Made by a program: the position numbers and the translations under genes. Source: Herbinix sp. (GTDB lineage Bacteria > Bacillota > Clostridia > Lachnospirales > Lachnospiraceae). Taken from it: a stretch of 53,354 bases of DNA. Positions 45,258 to 53,354 of the stretch are shown here, piece by piece. The DNA lies in contig JAQZBN010000051.1 of assembly GCA_029238935.1 (NCBI GenBank), forward strand, positions 1-53,354. Direction: 5' to 3'. Under the pieces are notes generated by a model. That model did no database searches and was not told the origin of the DNA. It was given only the letters and a program-made list of their open reading frames with translations. Numbering within the stretch: position 1 is the first letter of the stretch; each line of letters opens with the position of its first letter.

Positions 45258-46283
45258 TTATCTTACCACGCGTCCAGAGGCGTCTCCGCCTGCAAGTTTA
45301 GTGACTTCATCAACAGAAACCTGATTAAAATCACCTTCAATGCTATGCTTCAAACAACTTGCTGCAACAGCAAATTCGATTGTTTTTTGGTTGTCAAAAT
45401 CATTTAAACAACCATAGATTAATCCAGCGCCAAAGGAATCCCCACCGCCTACACGGTCTACAATATGCATCGTATATTTTTTACTAAAATAAAAATCAGA
45501 ACCATCGTATAACATACCAGCCCAGTTGTTGTCATTCGCAGAAAGTGATTCTCTTAAAGTTATGGCTACCTTTTGAAAACCAAAGCGCTCTACTAATTGC
45601 TTCGCAACATCTTTATATCCTTCATGATTTACCTTGCCGGTTTTTACATCAGTATCAGAAGCTTTGATACCAAATACATCACTTGCATCCTCTTCGTTAG
45701 CGATACATACATCAACGTATTGACACAGTTCAGCCATAACTTGGCCGGCTTTCTCTTTTGACCATAACTTATTTCTATAGTTTAGGTCGCAGCTGATGGT
45801 AATATGTTTTTCTTTTGCAACTTTACATGCCTCCAAACAAATAGCAGCTACATTATCACCCAGTGCAGGAGTGATACCTGTAAAGTGGAACCAATCAACA
45901 CCATCAAATATCTGATCCCAGTTGAAGTCCGAACTAGAAGCTGTTGCGATAGAAGATCCAGCTCTGTCATAAATAACTTTAGAAGGCCTTTGGCTAGCAC
46001 CCTTTTCTAGAAAATAAATACCAATACGGTCACCACCGCGGGTGATATAAGTCGTATCTACCCCAAACCGGCGTAAGGAGTTAATCCCAGCCTGACCGAT
46101 CTCGTGCTTCGGTAATTTGGTAACAAAGCTTGCATCGATGCCGAAATTGGCCAAAGCAACGGCAACATTTGCTTCACCACCACCATAAGTTGCTCCATAT
46201 TGTTCTGCTTGTACAAATCGGTAATAACCCTCCGGAGCAAGTCGCAGCATGAGTTCACCAAATGTAATTACTTTTTTAGACAT
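45258..46283 (-). CDS. kdgK: 2-keto-3-deoxygluconate kinase
   Basis: PfkB/ribokinase-family sugar kinase of 341 residues that phosphorylates 2-keto-3-deoxygluconate (KDG) to KDPG with ATP. The N-terminus VITFGELMLRLAPEGYYRFV and GGGEANVAVALANFG are typical of KdgK. The C-terminal PfkB signature DRVGGGDSFGAGLIYG holds the catalytic Asp. The ATG at 46283 follows GGAGG by 7 nt; the ATG two codons upstream is too close. It lies 25 bp after kdgA on the same transcript. It is the third step of the pathway encoded in this region. Confidence 0.93.
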   Translation of the reverse strand: MSKKVITFGELMLRLAPEGYYRFVQAEQYGATYGGGEANVAVALANFGIDASFVTKLPKHEIGQAGINSLRRFGVDTTYITRGGDRIGIYFLEKGASQRPSKVIYDRAGSSIATASSSDFNWDQIFDGVDWFHFTGITPALGDNVAAICLEACKVAKEKHITISCDLNYRNKLWSKEKAGQVMAELCQYVDVCIANEEDASDVFGIKASDTDVKTGKVNHEGYKDVAKQLVERFGFQKVAITLRESLSANDNNWAGMLYDGSDFYFSKKYTMHIVDRVGGGDSFGAGLIYGCLNDFDNQKTIEFAVAASCLKHSIEGDFNQVSVDEVTKLAGGDASGRVVR

Positions 46284-46308
46284 AGCCATTCCTCCAATTT
46301 ATAATAAA

Positions 46309-47271
46309 CTATTTTTGAATTAAGTGCAGTGCAAATCCGCCGTACTCATTTTGTAAATATATTGTTTTTAAATTACCATTCTCATCGCATTTAGCGGTAC
46401 TCATATCGAAATCAAAACCACGGAGGTTCATATGGAATATAGCTCGATTGATATAGTTTGTTTTGATGGCAATATGACCGTTAGCACCAAGATATGGTGA
46501 TTTCAAGAGTTCAAGCCCGGTTCCTGCAAATATGGAGCCAGCACCTATCTTTTTCTTGAAACCTAACATTTTTTCGAACGTATTAGCTAGATCATCTGCT
46601 TCTGACTCTGTGTTTAAGTTTAAGCCGACATGTGCTACTTCAAAGCCTAACATAGAAGATACGGCATCTGTTGTTAGTTCAGTAATTCGATCAAAATCCC
46701 CCTTAGCAATTAGATCTTGGCTTACCATCCAGCTTCCACCACATGCAATGATTCGGTTAAAGTCCAGATAGGAATTCAAATTCTTTGCATTTATACCTCC
46801 AGTAGGCATAAACTTCATCTTAGTATAAGGTGCAGACATGGCTTTTATCATCTCAAGACCACCGCTGGCCTCTGCTGGGAAAAACTTTACAGCTTCCAGT
46901 CCATACTCAATGGCTTGTTCAATATCACTAGGACTGGTACATCCGGGTATAATTAGAATCCCTTTATCAACACAGTATTTTACTATTCTTGGATTAAATC
47001 CAGGGCTAACGATGAACTTTGCACCGGTATTCATAGCAGCATCAACTTGTTCCGTTGTAAGAACAGTACCGGCACCAACTAACATCTCTGGGAATTCCTT
47101 CGTCATAATTTGGATCGCATCCGCAGCAGCATCTGTTCTGAAAGTTACTTCAGCACAGGGAAGACCGCCATTACATAAAGCCTTGGCTAAGGGGGCAGCA
47201 TCCTCTGATTTGTTTAAAGCAATAACTGGAACTATTCCTAATTGAGAAAGTTTCTCTAATAATTGATTCAT
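46309..47271 (-). CDS. kdgA: KDPG aldolase fused to a glyoxalase/VOC-like domain
   Basis: Bifunctional protein of 320 residues. Residues 1-~205 are 2-keto-3-deoxy-6-phosphogluconate aldolase, with E41 (CAEVTFRT) and the Schiff-base K129 (EAVKFFPAE) at the positions of Eda Glu45 and Lys133, plus IPGCTSPSDIEQA and MPTGGIN. It splits KDPG to pyruvate and glyceraldehyde-3-phosphate. Residues ~215-320 (VAHVGLNLNTESEADDLANT, GHIAIKTNYINRAIFHMNLR, YGGFALHLIQ) look like a single VOC (glyoxalase/bleomycin resistance) module. Usual KDPG aldolases are ~210 residues, so the tail is an addition; its role is unknown. ATG 47271 follows GGAGG. It is the first gene of the kdgA-kdgK operon. Confidence 0.92.
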   Translation of the reverse strand: MNQLLEKLSQLGIVPVIALNKSEDAAPLAKALCNGGLPCAEVTFRTDAAADAIQIMTKEFPEMLVGAGTVLTTEQVDAAMNTGAKFIVSPGFNPRIVKYCVDKGILIIPGCTSPSDIEQAIEYGLEAVKFFPAEASGGLEMIKAMSAPYTKMKFMPTGGINAKNLNSYLDFNRIIACGGSWMVSQDLIAKGDFDRITELTTDAVSSMLGFEVAHVGLNLNTESEADDLANTFEKMLGFKKKIGAGSIFAGTGLELLKSPYLGANGHIAIKTNYINRAIFHMNLRGFDFDMSTAKCDENGNLKTIYLQNEYGGFALHLIQK

Positions 47272-47285
47272 TTTAACCTCCATTG

Positions 47286-47304
47286 AGTTTCATATTGTGA
47301 AACT
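47286..47304. promoter_or_regulatory. KdgR-type operator before kdgA
   Basis: AGTTTCATATTGTGAAACT has perfect 7-bp arms with a 5-nt spacer and resembles the TGAAACA/TGTTTCA boxes of IclR-family KdgR. An extra half site AGTTTCA follows at 47306-47312. It lies between the kdgA transcription start and the start codon, so bound protein would act as a roadblock. Confidence 0.7.
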
Positions 47305-47329
47305 AAGTTTCATAATTCAGATAATAAAA

Positions 47330-47367
47330 AGTATACAGTTAGTAAATATGATTGTCAAGCGCTTTCA
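47330..47367 (-). promoter_or_regulatory. kdgA promoter overlapping a cre-like site
   Basis: On the minus strand TTGACA (47358-47353) and TATACT (47335-47330) are exactly 17 bp apart. TGAAAGCGCTTGACA (47367-47353) overlaps the -35 and matches the left half of the CcpA cre consensus, suggesting catabolite repression. Confidence 0.75.
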
Positions 47368-47476
47368 CTTCACTGGAAATGTTTTTCGTTTTTATTAAGT
47401 TTTGACTACTGTTTTATTTTAAACAACAGTTTACACCGATCAAAATTAGTATATCGTTATTCTTGCTATTTTATAT

Positions 47477-47505
47477 TTGAACTGCTACACTAGTCATGTT
47501 ACAAA
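47477..47505 (+). promoter_or_regulatory. Promoter of the IclR regulator gene
   Basis: TTGAAC (47477-47482) and TACAAA (47500-47505), 17 bp apart, 55 bp before the start codon. Confidence 0.5.
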
Positions 47506-47559
47506 GCTTTAGTATCATGGTAATAATGAAATATATTGAACGAAAGTATGGAGGTATCT

Positions 47560-48345
47560 ATGGCAGCGGGTAGTATAAATGAGACTAAAAATCCGGTACA
47601 ATCCGCAGAACGGATTTTCAAAGTGCTAGAAACTTTAGCAGAGACTGGTCCTATAGGAATAATGGATTTGAGTACTCGATTAGAATTGCATAAGAGCACA
47701 GTTCATAGACTGCTCGTATCACTGACTTATATGGGTTATGTGAAGCAGGATGAATTGGGTAAATATAGTCTTACTTTCAAGATAGTTGAATTATCAGAGA
47801 AAGTGATATCTAGATCAGATATTGTATTAATCGTACATCCACTGATTGCCCAACTGGCAAATGACTGTAGAGAGACGGTACATTTTGTACAAAGAAGGGG
47901 AACGGAAGTATTTTATTTGGATAAAGTTGCACCTTTAAATCCTCATGAAAGTGCAATTCGTATGGCTTCACAAGTTGGTTTGACAAGGCCCATGTATTGC
48001 TCAGCAGTGGGAAAAGCTATCTTAGCGGAGATGAAGGATGAGGAAATTGAATACATCTGGAATAACAGTATGATCGAGAAGAAAACAGAGTATACGATCA
48101 CTACATTGATAGAATTGATGAAGGAAGTAAGTGAAATTCGAAGAAATGGGTATGCACTGGATAATGAGGAGAATGAACTGGGAGTACGTTGTATCGCTGT
48201 CTGTGTTCGCGATCTACAGGGGCTCCCCAATAATGCATTCAGTATATCCGCACCGGCCGTCCGAATGTCAGATGATAGAGTAAAACAACTAGCAGCAGAC
48301 ATCATAAAAGCAAAAGAAGCAATTCAAAAGATATTGGGACGTTAA
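47560..48345 (+). CDS. IclR-family regulator of uronate catabolism (KdgR-like)
   Basis: Transcription regulator of 261 residues. The N-terminal winged helix reads SAERIFKVLETLAETGPIGI and TRLELHKSTVHRLLVSLTYM. The C-terminal ligand domain (~85-258) includes ETVHFVQRRGTEVFYLDKVA and the YALDNEENELGVRCIAVCVR block that closes over the ligand. IclR-type KdgR proteins bind KDG and repress pectin/uronate genes. It is divergent from kdgA-kdgK, whose leader carries an IclR-like palindrome, and precedes kduI. The ATG at 47560 follows GGAGGTATCT; the upstream TTG at 47536 has no site. Confidence 0.9.
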   Translation: MAAGSINETKNPVQSAERIFKVLETLAETGPIGIMDLSTRLELHKSTVHRLLVSLTYMGYVKQDELGKYSLTFKIVELSEKVISRSDIVLIVHPLIAQLANDCRETVHFVQRRGTEVFYLDKVAPLNPHESAIRMASQVGLTRPMYCSAVGKAILAEMKDEEIEYIWNNSMIEKKTEYTITTLIELMKEVSEIRRNGYALDNEENELGVRCIAVCVRDLQGLPNNAFSISAPAVRMSDDRVKQLAADIIKAKEAIQKILGR

Positions 48346-48418
48346 GTTTAATTTAAAGAAGAGTAAAATAATGTAAAAATAATAATTATCAATGATATAA
48401 TTTGATGAAATAGTAAAC

Positions 48419-48467
48419 AATAAAGGTCAACAATCGCAATAAAACCTGCGACTTGTTGACCTTTATT
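48419..48467 (+). terminator. Terminator of the IclR gene
   Basis: AATAAAGGTCAACAA pairs with TTGTTGACCTTTATT, with extra inner pairing TCGCA/TGCGA. A very stable stem that separates the regulator from kduI. Confidence 0.85.
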
Positions 48468-48550
48468 TATATGCAATACACAATTTACCAATCAAATCCA
48501 TCTAAAATATTAACTAAAATTTCGGCAGTACATTTGGTGAAATTAACATA

Positions 48551-48606
48551 TTGCACAATTTATATCGATATGATAGGATGTATACATCAAATCAACTTGT
48601 ATACAA
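48551..48606 (+). promoter_or_regulatory. kduI promoter with two TGTATACA palindromes
   Basis: TTGCAC (48551-48556) and TAGGAT (48574-48579) are 17 bp apart. GATGTATACATC (48577-48588) overlaps the -10 end, and TTGTATACAA (48597-48606) follows 19 bp downstream (centre to centre). Their placement suggests a repressor different from the IclR protein. Confidence 0.6.
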
Positions 48607-48679
48607 ACTAATGATAAAGAATACAACAAGACAGAATGTACACAAAAAGAAAATTGTGGATTGATTTTGAGGAGGACAG

Positions 48680-49522
48680 ATGGATATTCGATATTCAGCA
48701 AATCAAAAAGATGTAAAAAGATACACAACCGAAGAACTTCGGTCTGAGTTCTTAGTACAAAACTTATATGAACCAAATGAAGTAAAGTCAGTTTATTCAC
48801 ACATTGACCGCATGGTTACCCTTGGATGTATGCCAACAACAGAAACTGTTTCAATCGAAAAAGGAATGGATTGTTGGAAAAACTTTGGGACTCATTATTT
48901 TCTGGAGCGTCGTGAAGTTGGCATTTTTAATATCGGAGGAAAAGGAAGTATAAAGGCAGATGATGTTGTATTTGAAATGGGATACAAAGATTGTCTATAT
49001 ATAACCAAAGAAACGAAAGAAGTGTTATTTACTAGTGCAGATGCTAATAATCCAGCAAAGTTTTACATGGTCAGTGCACCGGCACACAAGGTATGTAAGA
49101 CTACCTTCATATCAATTGAGGATGCGGCAAAAAGACCATTAGGAGAAGCTAAAACTTCAAACAAACGCACAATAAATCAATTTATTCATCCAGATGTATT
49201 AGAAACATGTCAGCTATCCATGGGGATGACGGTATTAGAGGATGGAAGTGTTTGGAATAGTATGCCATGTCATACACATGAGCGTCGTATGGAAATATAC
49301 ATGTACTTTGAAGTACCTGAAGATAATGTAGTATTTCATATGATGGGTGAACCACAAGAGACAAGGCATATCGTAATGAAAAATGAAGAAGCAGTGATTA
49401 GTCCTTCCTGGAGTATCCATTGCGGTGCAGGAACCTCAAATTATACATTCATCTGGGCAATGGGTGGAGAAAATCAAGCATTTGATGATATGGATAATAT
49501 AGTCAAAACAGAACTTAAATAA
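48680..49522 (+). CDS. kduI: 5-keto-4-deoxyuronate isomerase
   Basis: KduI, 280 residues, cupin-fold zinc isomerase that converts 5-keto-4-deoxyuronate (from unsaturated galacturonides) to 2,5-diketo-3-deoxygluconate. The start RYSANQKDVKRYTTEELRSE, the middle ERREVGIFNIGGKGSI and the metal site HTHERRMEIYMYFEVPEDN are characteristic. The C-terminal SPSWSIHCGAGTSNYTFIWA is also typical. GAGGAGGACAG precedes the ATG. It is the first gene of the kduI-dctPQM-kduD unit, so enzymes and uptake are coexpressed. Confidence 0.95.
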   Translation: MDIRYSANQKDVKRYTTEELRSEFLVQNLYEPNEVKSVYSHIDRMVTLGCMPTTETVSIEKGMDCWKNFGTHYFLERREVGIFNIGGKGSIKADDVVFEMGYKDCLYITKETKEVLFTSADANNPAKFYMVSAPAHKVCKTTFISIEDAAKRPLGEAKTSNKRTINQFIHPDVLETCQLSMGMTVLEDGSVWNSMPCHTHERRMEIYMYFEVPEDNVVFHMMGEPQETRHIVMKNEEAVISPSWSIHCGAGTSNYTFIWAMGGENQAFDDMDNIVKTELK

Positions 49523-49580
49523 TGAATTCTTACTTATTAAAAATAATAAATCACATATTAAAAGAGAAGAGGGAAAAATT

Positions 49581-50603
49581 ATGAAAAAAAGATTTTTAGC
49601 AGCAGTATTAGCAGGTACCATGATGTTATCCTTGGTTGGATGTTCTGGTAAATCAGAATCCGGAGATAATGGACAGAGTAGTAATACAGTAAAAACTACA
49701 ACTCTGAAATTAGCGTTTAATCAATCCGAAAATCATCCCCAATACAAAGCGCTTTCTGAAATGAGTGATGCACTTTATGAAGCTACAAATGGAGCTTATG
49801 AAATTGAAATCAGCCCGAATGAATTATTAGGATCACAGAAAGATGCATTTGAATTAGTACAAAATGGAACCATCCAAATGGCAATGGTAGCTAACTCAAT
49901 CGTAGAAAATGTTAACAGTGATTTCGCAGTTCTTGGATTACCATATGCTTATGATAGTACAGAGCATCAGAAAAAAGTTTTTACCAGTGGCATCTTAGAT
50001 GATATCTTTGCAAGTACTACAGCAAACAAATTTAATGTATTAGCAGCATTTACAGCAGGTTCTCGTTGCGTTTATACGGACAAGCCAATTACAACTCCCG
50101 CAGATTTAGCAGGATATAAAATCAGAGTTATGGAAGCACCTACTTCAATCGCTATGTTAAATGCTATGGGTGGCGTTGCGACTCCAATGGCACAAGGTGA
50201 AGTTTATACAGCAATACAACAAGGTATTATCAATGGTGGAGAGAATAATGAAATCACCTATGCAGATTTAAAACACTATGAAGTAGCTCCATATTTCTCA
50301 TACACAAGACATCTTATGATACCGGACTTATTGGTAATCAATGCAGAAACTCTTTCAGGAATGAGTGAAGAGAATCAACAGATTTTAAAAGATCTTTGCA
50401 AAGAATATACAGAGCGTGAATTTGAACTCTGGGATGAGCAATTAGATACAGCGATTGAAACAGCAAAAACCGGTGGAGCAACCTTTACTGAGGTTGATAT
50501 CACACCTTTCCAAGAGGCAGTTCAACCAGTGATTAATGATGTTATTAACAAGAGTGAAAGTGCCAAAGCATTATATGATGAGATTAGAGCTTTAGCAGAA
50601 TAA
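49581..50603 (+). CDS. dctP: TRAP transporter substrate-binding lipoprotein (DctP family)
   Basis: Extracytoplasmic TRAP solute receptor of 340 residues. The lipoprotein signal ends LSLVGCSG. Typical DctP segments are LKLAFNQSENHPQYKALSEM, DFAVLGLPYAYDSTEHQKKV and GYKIRVMEAPTSIAMLNAMG, where the Arg forms the salt bridge with the carboxylate of the ligand, then GEVYTAIQQGIINGGENNEI. Lying between kduI and kduD it most likely binds an unsaturated or keto-deoxy uronate or galacturonate. It is followed by a strong hairpin before the membrane subunits. Confidence 0.93.
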   Translation: MKKRFLAAVLAGTMMLSLVGCSGKSESGDNGQSSNTVKTTTLKLAFNQSENHPQYKALSEMSDALYEATNGAYEIEISPNELLGSQKDAFELVQNGTIQMAMVANSIVENVNSDFAVLGLPYAYDSTEHQKKVFTSGILDDIFASTTANKFNVLAAFTAGSRCVYTDKPITTPADLAGYKIRVMEAPTSIAMLNAMGGVATPMAQGEVYTAIQQGIINGGENNEITYADLKHYEVAPYFSYTRHLMIPDLLVINAETLSGMSEENQQILKDLCKEYTEREFELWDEQLDTAIETAKTGGATFTEVDITPFQEAVQPVINDVINKSESAKALYDEIRALAE

Positions 50604-50614
50604 ACATGAAGTTG

Positions 50615-50652
50615 CAAATGGATTCTCTGCGGATCATCTGAGAATCCATTTG
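50615..50652 (+). other. Perfect intercistronic hairpin after dctP
   Basis: CAAATGGATTCTC and GAGAATCCATTTG pair over 13 bp with a 12-nt loop and no T run. Probably protects the upstream mRNA and yields more binding protein than membrane subunits. Confidence 0.7.
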
Positions 50653-50684
50653 TCATAATCAATAGAAGAGAGGAAATTAGATTC

Positions 50685-51179
50685 ATGGACACTATCAAAA
50701 AAATATTTGATAAACTGCTCGAATGGATTTGCGTTATTCTGTTGTCATTAATGACTATATTAGTAACCTATCAGGTTATCGTACGTTATTTCTTTGATAA
50801 ACCGAATGCATATACAGAAGTGCTTTCAAAATATATGTTTGTTTGGTTAATTATGTATGGTTCAGCTTATGTATTTGGATTACGCGAACATATGAATATT
50901 GCAGTAGTAAGAGATAAATTACCTACAAAACTTCGAATTGTTATTGAGATGATTAGTGAATTAATTATCGTATTATTTACCGGCGGAGTTTTAATCTATG
51001 GTGGATTAAAGCAAATGATGGATCAAATGGTACAGTTAGATGCAGCATTACAAATTCCAATGGGTTTCATTTATTCTGCAGTACCGATTAGTTCCTTCTT
51101 CATTTTATTTTACTTTTTATATAATGAAAGAAAACTTTTTCTCGAACTTAAATCAAATAACGTGAAAGGAAGTTTATGA
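50685..51179 (+). CDS. dctQ: TRAP transporter small membrane subunit (DctQ family)
   Basis: Four-helix subunit of 164 residues. Helices include WICVILLSLMTILVTYQVIV, MFVWLIMYGSAYVFGL and MISELIIVLFTGGVLIYGG; the loop FDKPNAYTEVLSKYMFVW is the usual DctQ signature. It links the binding protein to DctM. It overlaps dctM by 4 bp. Confidence 0.93.
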   Translation: MDTIKKIFDKLLEWICVILLSLMTILVTYQVIVRYFFDKPNAYTEVLSKYMFVWLIMYGSAYVFGLREHMNIAVVRDKLPTKLRIVIEMISELIIVLFTGGVLIYGGLKQMMDQMVQLDAALQIPMGFIYSAVPISSFFILFYFLYNERKLFLELKSNNVKGSL

Positions 51180-52489
51180 TTATGGAACAAGCAATGGTTA
51201 TAGGTTTGGTTATGTTGGTATGCGTTGTACTTATGCTAATTATGGGATTACCAATCAGTATTAGCATTGGCGCAGCATCAACAATAGCAATGTTATTTAT
51301 ACTTCCTTTTGGAAATGCAATGACTACCTCCTCACAAAAGATATTTTCTGGTGTGAATTCATTCTCGTTATTGGCAATCCCGTTCTTTATACTAGCCGGT
51401 AATATTATGAACAATGGTGGTATTGCAATCAAACTCGTTAATTGTGCAAAGGTATTAAGTGGTAGAATGCCTGGTGCATTGGCACAGACTAATGTAGTTG
51501 CTAATATGCTTTTTGGAGCAATCAGCGGTTCCGGTGTTGCAGCAGCAGCTGCGATTGGCGGTACATTAGGACCGTTAGAGGAAAAAGAAGGATATTCAAA
51601 AGAATATGTTGCAGCTGTTAATATAGCATCTGCACCTACTGGAATGTTAATTCCACCAAGTAATACTTTAATTGTGTATTCTACAGTTGCAGGTAGTGTA
51701 TCAATCTCTGCTTTATTTATGGCAGGATATATTCCGGGGATTATATGGGGACTTGGTGTTATGGTTATAGCAGGTTTCATGGCTTCGAAACGTGGTTATA
51801 GAGCAAATGAAAAGCTCACTCTAAAAGTTGCTATAAGAACTTTGATCGAAGCAATCCCTAGTTTACTACTTATTATCATCGTTATTGGTGGTATCTTAAA
51901 GGGTGTATTTACAGCAACCGAAGGTTCTGCGATCGCTGTTGTTTACTCCCTGGTTTTAAGTCTGATTTATAGATCTCTTAAAGTGAAAGATTTGCATAAA
52001 ATCTTATTAGATAGTGCAAAAATGAGTGCGATTGTTATCTTTATGATAGGCGTATCTTCTATCATGAGCTGGGTTATGAGCTTTACTCATATACCGACTA
52101 TTATATCAAATGGCTTACTTGGCTTAACAGATAATAAAATTATCATTTTACTTTTAATGAATGTAATACTACTTATTGTAGGTACCTTTATGGATCCTAC
52201 CCCTGCAGTATTAATTTTTACTCCAATATTTCTTCCAATCTGTACAAGCTTTGGTATGCATCCGGTACATTTTGGTATCATGATTGTATTTAACCTTTGT
52301 ATTGGAACGATAACACCACCAGTTGGACCTATTCTTTTTACAGGATGTAAGGTGGCAAACATAAAAATTGAAGCAGTATTTAAGACACTGATTCCTTATT
52401 TTGCAATCACAATTGTATTATTGTTACTGGTGACATATGTTCCGGCATTGTCTATGATGGTTCCTAATATGCTTGGATTGATTAAATAA
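51176..52489 (+). CDS. dctM: TRAP transporter large permease (DctM family)
   Basis: Sodium-coupled permease of 437 residues with about 12 helices. Recognisable parts are LLAIPFFILAGNIMNNGGIA, GAISGSGVAAAAAIGGTLGP, ASAPTGMLIPPSNTLIVYST and TPPVGPILFTGCKVANIK. Together with DctQ it moves the uronate delivered by DctP using the ion gradient. The ATG at 51176 overlaps the dctQ stop (ATGA), AAAGGA lying 5 nt before. Confidence 0.95.
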   Translation: MIMEQAMVIGLVMLVCVVLMLIMGLPISISIGAASTIAMLFILPFGNAMTTSSQKIFSGVNSFSLLAIPFFILAGNIMNNGGIAIKLVNCAKVLSGRMPGALAQTNVVANMLFGAISGSGVAAAAAIGGTLGPLEEKEGYSKEYVAAVNIASAPTGMLIPPSNTLIVYSTVAGSVSISALFMAGYIPGIIWGLGVMVIAGFMASKRGYRANEKLTLKVAIRTLIEAIPSLLLIIIVIGGILKGVFTATEGSAIAVVYSLVLSLIYRSLKVKDLHKILLDSAKMSAIVIFMIGVSSIMSWVMSFTHIPTIISNGLLGLTDNKIIILLLMNVILLIVGTFMDPTPAVLIFTPIFLPICTSFGMHPVHFGIMIVFNLCIGTITPPVGPILFTGCKVANIKIEAVFKTLIPYFAITIVLLLLVTYVPALSMMVPNMLGLIK

Positions 52490-52514
52490 GGTAGATAAGA
52501 AAGGACAGTATAAA

Positions 52515-53300
52515 ATGGATATGAATATGTTTTCTTTAGAAGGAAAAGTAGCATTAGTTACAGGCGGATCCTATGGGATCGGTTTTGCTCTAGCAAGCGC
52601 ATATGCGAAAGCTGGTGCAACGGTTGTATTTAACGATATAAAACAAGAGTTAGTAGATAAAGGGATTGCAGCATATGACGAGATTGGTATCAAAGCTCAT
52701 GGTTATGTTTGTGATGTTACAAATGAAGAGATGGTCAATGAAATGGTTGCTCAGATTGAACGCGAAGTGGGAGTCATTGACATTTTGGTAAATAATGCAG
52801 GAATTATCAAACGTATCCCTATGTGCGATATGACAGCAGCAGAATTTAGACAAGTTATTGATGTTGATTTGAATGCACCTTTTATCGTATCGAAAGCAGT
52901 TATTCCGAGCATGATCAAAAAAGGACATGGTAAAATTATCAATATATGTTCTATGATGAGTGAACTTGGCCGTGAGACTGTATCAGCTTATGCAGCAGCA
53001 AAAGGCGGTCTAAAGATGTTAACAAAAAATATCTGTTCAGAATATGGTCAGTATAACATTCAATGTAATGGTATTGGACCTGGATATATTGCAACTCCGC
53101 AAACAGAACCATTACGTGTAGCAGGAAATCCTTTTAATGATTTTATCATCGCAAAAACTCCGGCAGGACGTTGGGGAACAACAGAAGATTTAACAGGACC
53201 AGCTATATTCCTAGCTTCTGATGCTTCAAATTTTGTAAATGGACATGTGCTATATGTGGATGGAGGTATATTGGCTTATATAGGAAAACAGCCAGAGTAA
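52515..53300 (+). CDS. kduD: 2-keto-3-deoxygluconate-forming dehydrogenase (KduD, SDR family)
   Basis: Short-chain dehydrogenase of 261 residues that reduces 2,5-diketo-3-deoxygluconate to KDG. The cofactor motif is TGGSYGIG (residues ~17-24), followed by NNAG and the active site Y-AAA-K with the serine in NICSMMSELG. The start FSLEGKVALVTGGSYGIGFA and GRWGTTEDLTGPAIFLASDA match KduD and closely related gluconate 5-dehydrogenases, which I cannot fully separate by eye; the linkage with kduI supports KduD. It lies 25 bp after dctM. Confidence 0.9.
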   Translation: MDMNMFSLEGKVALVTGGSYGIGFALASAYAKAGATVVFNDIKQELVDKGIAAYDEIGIKAHGYVCDVTNEEMVNEMVAQIEREVGVIDILVNNAGIIKRIPMCDMTAAEFRQVIDVDLNAPFIVSKAVIPSMIKKGHGKIINICSMMSELGRETVSAYAAAKGGLKMLTKNICSEYGQYNIQCNGIGPGYIATPQTEPLRVAGNPFNDFIIAKTPAGRWGTTEDLTGPAIFLASDASNFVNGHVLYVDGGILAYIGKQPE

Positions 53301-53323
53301 GATATTCACAGAAACGATCAAAG

Positions 53324-53354
53324 GAGCAAAGAATGAGGATGTGATTCTTTGCTC
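53324..53354 (+). terminator. Terminator of the kduI-dctPQM-kduD operon (cut by window end)
   Basis: GAGCAAAGAAT and ATTCTTTGCTC pair perfectly over 11 bp. The T run expected after it is beyond the window. Confidence 0.75.

Noticed and set aside
46838..47245. 135-codon plus-strand frame opposite kdgA
   Set aside because: Shadow of the aldolase gene without start signals.
47943..48305. 120-codon minus-strand frame inside the IclR gene
   Set aside because: Antisense shadow; serine-rich translation typical of reversed coding sequence.
51148..51780. 210-codon minus-strand frame opposite dctM
   Set aside because: Opposite a well-supported permease gene; the hydrophobic, Ile/Pro-rich translation results from reversing transmembrane codons.

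Overview
The window is AT-rich DNA with strong Gram-positive ribosome binding sites, lipoprotein signals and intergenic hairpin terminators. Its gene content (ECF sigma with an RsiV-type anti-sigma, GntR-controlled sugar ABC transporter, GH76 enzyme, BspA-like LRR protein, complete uronate pathway, radical SAM/SPASM protein) suggests an anaerobic, polysaccharide-degrading member of the Clostridia, most likely Lachnospiraceae close to Clostridium (Lachnoclostridium) phytofermentans. That placement is inferred from gene content, not from a marker gene. No rRNA, tRNA, CRISPR array or intact mobile element was seen.

Layout. 1-4.7 kb: an ECF sigma/anti-sigma pair, a decayed MATE transporter fused by deletion to an N-truncated serine hydrolase, and an AraC regulator that seems to start at an ATA codon. 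4.9-6.5 kb: a radical SAM/SPASM protein and a small UTRA-like protein. 6.6-15.8 kb: a probable alpha-mannan utilisation locus: GH76 lipoprotein, GntR/UTRA regulator, binding protein, two permeases and a chemoreceptor. A 16-bp palindromic operator recurs inside the core promoters of the GH76 gene, the regulator gene and the ABC operon, which defines a local regulon. 16-18.5 kb: a secreted leucine-rich-repeat protein. 18.8-23.8 kb: a LysR/esterase pair and a redox-type group (HxlR regulator, two nitroreductases, internally deleted pirin). 24.3-27.6 kb: a two-component system followed by a frameshifted lipoprotein.

28.2-37.5 kb is the most unusual part: a gas vesicle locus in two + strand gene blocks. 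Block 1 is gvpA-gvpN-gvpO-CDC48-like AAA-gvpF; block 2 is Hsp20-like-gvpG-gvpS-gvpL-gvpK-gvpJ-gvpF/L. They are separated by an oppositely oriented gene for an unrecognised Thr/Pro-rich, probably disordered protein. GvpC is absent, while three GvpF/L paralogues and a tandem AAA+ unfoldase are present. A strong hairpin after gvpA probably sets the excess of structural over accessory proteins.

37.6-45 kb holds a patatin-like lipase, an unknown protein, a LysM/SleB-type wall hydrolase, an AraC regulator with a BtrH-like protein, and an FkbM methyltransferase. 45.3-53.3 kb is a complete unsaturated-uronate/KDG pathway: kdgA (fused to a glyoxalase-like domain) and kdgK on the minus strand, divergent from an IclR (KdgR-like) regulator, then kduI, a TRAP transporter (dctPQM) and kduD. 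Together they import uronates and convert 5-keto-4-deoxyuronate to pyruvate and glyceraldehyde-3-phosphate.
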